From contig NZ_CP031466.1 of assembly GCF_003368325.1 (NCBI RefSeq), forward strand, positions 310,001-374,000: a DNA stretch of 64,000 nucleotides, in the 5' to 3' direction. The stretch is from Paraburkholderia caffeinilytica (GTDB taxonomy: Bacteria > Pseudomonadota > Gammaproteobacteria > Burkholderiales > Burkholderiaceae). Within the stretch, counting starts at the first letter, position 1. Each line of letters opens with the position of its first letter. The notes beneath the pieces were generated by a model. The model made no database searches. It saw only the letters and a program-made list of their open reading frames with translations, and had not been told where the DNA came from. The translations under genes were made by a program, and so were the position numbers. Shown here in pieces: positions 60,155-64,000 of the stretch.

Positions 60155-62806
60155 ATGACCGCCGGCGAAGCTCCGATTGCTGAGATGCGCGCGACACTGG
60201 ACGCCACGTTCGACGTGGTGCTGTCGCCGGTTGCGTCCGCGCAGCGTCCCGCACTCGACGCGATCCGGATCGTCGACAGCCTGTTCGCGATAGGCCGAAC
60301 CGAGGCGCCATTTACCGACTATCCCGCCGAACGCATTGCCCGCCTGTCGCGCCGCCATGCGAGGATTTTCATGGAACACGGCGCCGCCTACGTTGCCGAC
60401 CTCGGCAGCAAGAACGGCACGACGCTCAACGGCAACGCGGTGCGGCAAGCGCCCGCGCGGGTGCGGGCCGGCGACGAACTGTGCTTCGGCGGCGAGCTCT
60501 GCTATCGGGTGGGTATCGAGCCGCGGGCACGGGTCGTCGCCGCACGCGCGGCGAGCACGCCCGGCCTGCTGCTGGTGCCGCAGCGCGACGACCTCGAGCT
60601 TCAGCCGATCGACGTGCAGGCATTCCCCTTTCTCATCAGCAAGGCGGACGAGGTCTTCTCGCGCTACAAGGATCGCTATCCGCATCAGGTCAACTACATC
60701 TCGCGGCGTCATGCCCATATCTTTCTGAAGGGCGGTGAACTCTACCTCGAAGATCTCGGCAGCACGAACGGCACATTCGTCGGCGGAAAGCGGCTCGACG
60801 AAACCGCACTGCCGCTTGTGGAGGGGGACGTCCTTGCATTTGGCGGCGACCACTTCGTCTACAGGGTGACGTTGCAAAAACCCCCTGAAGTCGAGCCGAC
60901 CGTGACCCAGCTATTCCTCAATCCCACTGCCGACGAAGCGGCCGATGCCGACAAGACCACGTTCGTGGCCGCCGCGCATTCGTTCCTCGATATCTTTTGC
61001 GTGGACCCCGGGTTACAGCGCGAGGATGAAGTCAACGAGGCGGCGCCGGCCGCACCCGCGCATGCGAGGCGCGACACACCGGCGGGCGGTGCGCATGGCA
61101 CGAGCGGTAAGAACGGCGCGAGCGCCACGAGCGGCACGAGCGGCACAAACAGAGCCAACGGTACGCATGGCGCAAACGGCGCGCAAGGCAAACAAAGCTC
61201 GAACGGCGCGCACGGAACGAACACAGCGAAGGGCCGGCCACAGCGTTGGCGTCTGCTCGCGGAAGAACTCGGCAAGGCCTTTGCGGGTGGCGATCACACC
61301 CTGTCGCGTCGCGCCATGTGGTGGAGCGGCGCGGCCTTCGCCATTCTGGTGGCCGTCGCGCTGACACTCTACCTGCGCGGGTCGTCGGAGCGCGAGTTGA
61401 GGAACCTGCTGGCGAGCGGCGATTACACCAGCGCCGTGACAGCGGCAAACGGCTATCTGGCGAAGCATCCCGCCGACACGAAAGTCAGCGCGCTGGCGAG
61501 CGAAGCGCTGCTGAAGGCGAAACTCCCCGGCTGGCTGGACGCGCTGCAGAAGGCGCAGTTCGACCAGGCCGACACGCAGCTCAAGGAGATGAGAACGTTG
61601 AGCGCGAACAATGTGGATGCCACCGCTCTGGTGGGCGAATTGCAATGGGTGGGGGACCTCGAGCGCTTCGTGGCGGGGCGAGGCGGGGTGGATGCGCCGA
61701 TCCGCATGTACGCCGACGAGGCGACCATCGGCGGCCTGCTGCAACGTTGGGACGACGACGCCAGGAGCCATCAGCGCGCGCTCGACCGCATCGCCTCGTA
61801 TGTGCCCATTTTTGCGGAGCCTTACGCGCAGGCGCTGAGCCATCTGCGCAAACTGGAGAGCGACGACTCGGTGTATCTCGCCGCCATCGACCGCCTGAAC
61901 GGCACCATTCGCAGCGAACTGGAGCGCGATAAACCCGATGCGCTGCCTGCTGTCCTCGACGACTATGCGCAGCGCTACCCGCGTCTCGCCGGCCTCGATC
62001 GCGTGCGGGAAGATCTGCACCACTACACCGAGGTGCTGAACGCCGCGCTCAGCCGGCAACTGACGCCATTGCTCGCCTTGATGAAGACGGTGCGTTTCGC
62101 CACCCCGCCATTTCAGGCGCAGTTTCAGCAATTGTCCGCGAGCCGGCTCCCGTCGGCGGACGTCATCCAGCGTCATGACGCGGCGACCGCTGCCTGGCAG
62201 CGCGGCGACACCCAGCAGGCGCTGGCGGATTTGCAGGCCATGCCTGCCGGGCCGTGGTCCGACGTGATCGCCGCGGAACTGGCGCACAAGAAAGCGCTGC
62301 TGGACCAGTTCGCCGATTTGCAGAAGACCCGTGGCGGCAAGGATTATGACGAGCGCCTGCTGTCGTTCTACGCCAGCCTCGATCCGGCAGCCGACGTATG
62401 GCTCGTGCAATCGATTCAGAAAGACGTCGCCGCCCTGCATGACAAAGCGCTGGCTCGCGCTCAGGACCTGATGCTGCGCGCGCAAAGCCTGTGGAAACAA
62501 TATCGGGCGAGCGGTTCCATCGGCGGCACGCAGCGCCTGGAGGCGGGGATTTCACCCGGCTTTCGCAGCGAGGCGCGTCTGCTTGCCGATGCGCAGTCCG
62601 CCGCGCAACAGGGCATGCGCATCTACACGCAACTGAAGGCGGACCATCCCGCCGACTTCGACCGTCTGCTCGCGGATATTCAGGCCGAAGCGGATCTGCA
62701 GCGCCGCTCGCTGACCGAGTTGCGCATGGTGCTGGACCCGGGACTCCTGAAGGCGAAGCTGGCGTTGATCGGAGGGGAGCAGAGTGAAGCGCGACAATCA
62801 CCCTAG
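60155..62806 (+). CDS. Membrane protein with two FHA domains
   Basis: 883 residues. FHA 1 at ~40-120 (AIGRTE, LSRRHAR, DLGSKNGTTLNG) and FHA 2 at ~155-240 (ISRRHAHIF, DLGSTNGTFVGG) are both complete phosphothreonine readers. A Gly/Ser/Asn/Thr linker (~305-360) leads to one membrane segment (389-408), then ~475 residues of periplasmic helices. Its cytosolic FHA part could bind targets phosphorylated by the kinase at 51853, or the kinase itself. The stop overlaps the HlyD gene by 23 bp, so the two are translationally linked. Confidence 0.88.
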   Translation: MTAGEAPIAEMRATLDATFDVVLSPVASAQRPALDAIRIVDSLFAIGRTEAPFTDYPAERIARLSRRHARIFMEHGAAYVADLGSKNGTTLNGNAVRQAPARVRAGDELCFGGELCYRVGIEPRARVVAARAASTPGLLLVPQRDDLELQPIDVQAFPFLISKADEVFSRYKDRYPHQVNYISRRHAHIFLKGGELYLEDLGSTNGTFVGGKRLDETALPLVEGDVLAFGGDHFVYRVTLQKPPEVEPTVTQLFLNPTADEAADADKTTFVAAAHSFLDIFCVDPGLQREDEVNEAAPAAPAHARRDTPAGGAHGTSGKNGASATSGTSGTNRANGTHGANGAQGKQSSNGAHGTNTAKGRPQRWRLLAEELGKAFAGGDHTLSRRAMWWSGAAFAILVAVALTLYLRGSSERELRNLLASGDYTSAVTAANGYLAKHPADTKVSALASEALLKAKLPGWLDALQKAQFDQADTQLKEMRTLSANNVDATALVGELQWVGDLERFVAGRGGVDAPIRMYADEATIGGLLQRWDDDARSHQRALDRIASYVPIFAEPYAQALSHLRKLESDDSVYLAAIDRLNGTIRSELERDKPDALPAVLDDYAQRYPRLAGLDRVREDLHHYTEVLNAALSRQLTPLLALMKTVRFATPPFQAQFQQLSASRLPSADVIQRHDAATAAWQRGDTQQALADLQAMPAGPWSDVIAAELAHKKALLDQFADLQKTRGGKDYDERLLSFYASLDPAADVWLVQSIQKDVAALHDKALARAQDLMLRAQSLWKQYRASGSIGGTQRLEAGISPGFRSEARLLADAQSAAQQGMRIYTQLKADHPADFDRLLADIQAEADLQRRSLTELRMVLDPGLLKAKLALIGGEQSEARQSP

Positions 62807-64000
62807 GCCGTTGTCGGAGGCGCTGGAGGATCACAGCGTCGAAGGCATCGCGATCCTGACCGCCGAGCCGGTGCGGATCGCTCGCGCGGTGATCTGGGCG
62901 ATGGTCGCGCTGGTGGTGGCCGGCTTGCTGTGGTCGTTCGTGGGGCGCGCGGATGTGATCGTCAGCGCGCAAGGCACGCTCTCGCCGGAATCCGAAGTGC
63001 GCCGCATCTATGCGCCGATCGACGGCGAGCTCGCCGATCTGTACATCGCCGAGGGGCAGCCGGTATCGAAGGGCGACGTCCTGGCGCGGCTGAATGCGCG
63101 CGGCGCGATCGAGGCGGCGAGCAACGCGTTGCAGGCGCAACTCAAGCTCGAAGACGCCGAGCGCGACTGGAAGCAGTTCCCTGAGAAGAAGGCGCTGATG
63201 GAGCGCAAGGCGGCGGCGCTGAAGGCGCAGATGGAAGTGGAAGCGCGCCTGCACGAAAATCGCGTCTCCGAGGGCACAACCAAGCTCGCCGAGGGCCAGA
63301 AGGCCGAACTCGACGAAGCGCGCAGCGTGCTCGACAACGCACGGCGCACGCGTGAAGCGGCCCGTCAGGAACTGGACCGTTACTCGCGGCTGTTCGCGCA
63401 GCCAGGCGGCGGCGGTATCGCCGAATTGCAGGTCGAACAGAAGCGCACCGCCGCGATGGAAGCGGACAATGCCTACCGCGTCGCGCAATCGAAACTCGCG
63501 GAACTGGATTTCCGCCTGAGCCACGAATACGCGCAGGCCAATGCGCAACTCGAAACCAGCGGCCAGCAGACTACCGATCTGCAACTCCAGTACGACTCGG
63601 CCGTCCGCGACATCACCGACGCCGAAGACAAACTGCGCCTGCAACTGCAGACCGCACGCCTCGTGGCCGAAGCCGCCGCGCGGATCCGTTTCGAGAACAT
63701 CGACAAGGACAACTTCCTGCTGATCCTCGCGCCGGTCTCCGGCGTCATCACCGACGTGACCTCCACGCAGCGGGGCGACAAGATCCAGGCGAACGCGCCG
63801 CTCGGCGGTATCGCGCCAAAAGACGCGAAGCCCGTGCTGAAGATCGAAATCGCCGAACACGATCGTGCTTTTCTGCATGAGGGCCAGCCGGTGAAGCTGA
63901 AGTTCAACGCGTTCCCGTATCAGCGCTATGGGCTGATCAGCGGCACGCTCGCCTATATTTCACCGGCCACCAAGCCGTCCTTGCAGGACAAGCAGCCGGT
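62784..64000 (+). CDS. HlyD-family secretion adaptor, 3' end outside window
   Basis: Starts at GTG 62784 after GGAGGGGAGCAGA, inside the end of the FHA gene; 405 codons to the window edge. Cytosolic N-terminus, one membrane segment near 38-55 (VIWAMVALVVAGLLWSFVG), a lipoyl half (VIVSAQGTLSPESEVRRIYAPIDGELADLYIAEGQPVSKGDVLARL), long coiled coils, then the second half (APVSGVITDVTSTQRGDKIQ). It is the periplasmic adaptor of a type I secretion system of the kind used for double-glycine peptides. Confidence 0.9.
   Translation, partial: MKRDNHPRPLSEALEDHSVEGIAILTAEPVRIARAVIWAMVALVVAGLLWSFVGRADVIVSAQGTLSPESEVRRIYAPIDGELADLYIAEGQPVSKGDVLARLNARGAIEAASNALQAQLKLEDAERDWKQFPEKKALMERKAAALKAQMEVEARLHENRVSEGTTKLAEGQKAELDEARSVLDNARRTREAARQELDRYSRLFAQPGGGGIAELQVEQKRTAAMEADNAYRVAQSKLAELDFRLSHEYAQANAQLETSGQQTTDLQLQYDSAVRDITDAEDKLRLQLQTARLVAEAAARIRFENIDKDNFLLILAPVSGVITDVTSTQRGDKIQANAPLGGIAPKDAKPVLKIEIAEHDRAFLHEGQPVKLKFNAFPYQRYGLISGTLAYISPATKPSLQDKQP

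Noticed and set aside
61013..62500. 495-codon minus-strand frame opposite the FHA gene
   Set aside because: No domain, Arg-rich; shadow of a gene with clear FHA motifs.
62163..63878. 571-codon minus-strand frame across the FHA/HlyD genes
   Set aside because: Runs across two real genes on the other strand; no motif or ribosome site.

Overview
The window looks like a chromosome segment of a Burkholderiaceae bacterium, most likely Paraburkholderia. The reasons are the high G+C, GC-rich third codon positions, the number of IclR/GntR/MFS catabolic modules, a DUF2783 gene beside an FAD monooxygenase, and the Wzx/Wzy-type exopolysaccharide (EPS) locus. No rRNA, tRNA, insertion sequence, integrase or CRISPR array was found. 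All family names come from reading motifs in the translations; no database search was possible.

Layout. 1-4.3 kb: part of a carbohydrate ABC uptake system (solute-binding protein running off the left edge, short-chain dehydrogenase, ATPase, RpiR/SIS regulator) around an intergenic region with two dyad elements. 4.3-8.2 kb: a Nudix hydrolase, a MerR-HTH/P-loop fusion with a MerR-type 19-bp-spacer promoter, an orphan ORF and a Fic protein with repeats upstream. 8.4-15 kb: two overlapping IclR paralogues divergent from a catabolic operon (metallo-beta-lactamase-fold hydrolase, FAD monooxygenase, DUF2783, MFS), then a phosphopantetheinyl transferase. 16-20.9 kb: a GntR/aldolase/FAD-oxidase/MFS cassette containing a 21 x 9 bp minisatellite. 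Its two sides carry diverged direct copies of the same gene ends, which is a recombination scar. 21-27.5 kb: a degenerate PPTase-like gene pair with a Fur-like box, an L-lactate dehydrogenase-type enzyme, small proteins, an adenosine-specific kinase, Ap4A phosphorylase and an Lrp regulator.

28.5-47 kb: an EPS locus in two transcription units (priming transferase, YjbH-like protein, lipoprotein; then Wza, glycosyltransferases, Wzb, Wzc, Wzy, Wzx). Each unit is preceded by a -24/-12 (sigma-54) promoter and, about 120-150 bp further upstream, a cluster of GTTAC motifs. A GH26-like glycosidase closes the locus on the opposite strand. The second unit is visibly more AT-rich than its surroundings.

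50.3-64 kb is the most unusual part. Four small genes encode peptides with the same exactly 26-residue double-glycine leader. They sit with a type I secretion apparatus (TolC-like lipoprotein, HlyD-like adaptor running off the right edge), a membrane Ser/Thr kinase with an HCD instead of HRD catalytic loop, a membrane protein with two FHA domains, a secreted caspase-fold/SUMF1 protein and two DUF4399 proteins. Two of the peptide genes are near-identical, lie in inverted orientation about 6.3 kb apart, and each has a strong sigma-54 promoter. I read this as a sigma-54-controlled, phospho-signalling-linked peptide secretion system; the C39-peptidase ABC transporter it would need should lie just beyond the right edge.
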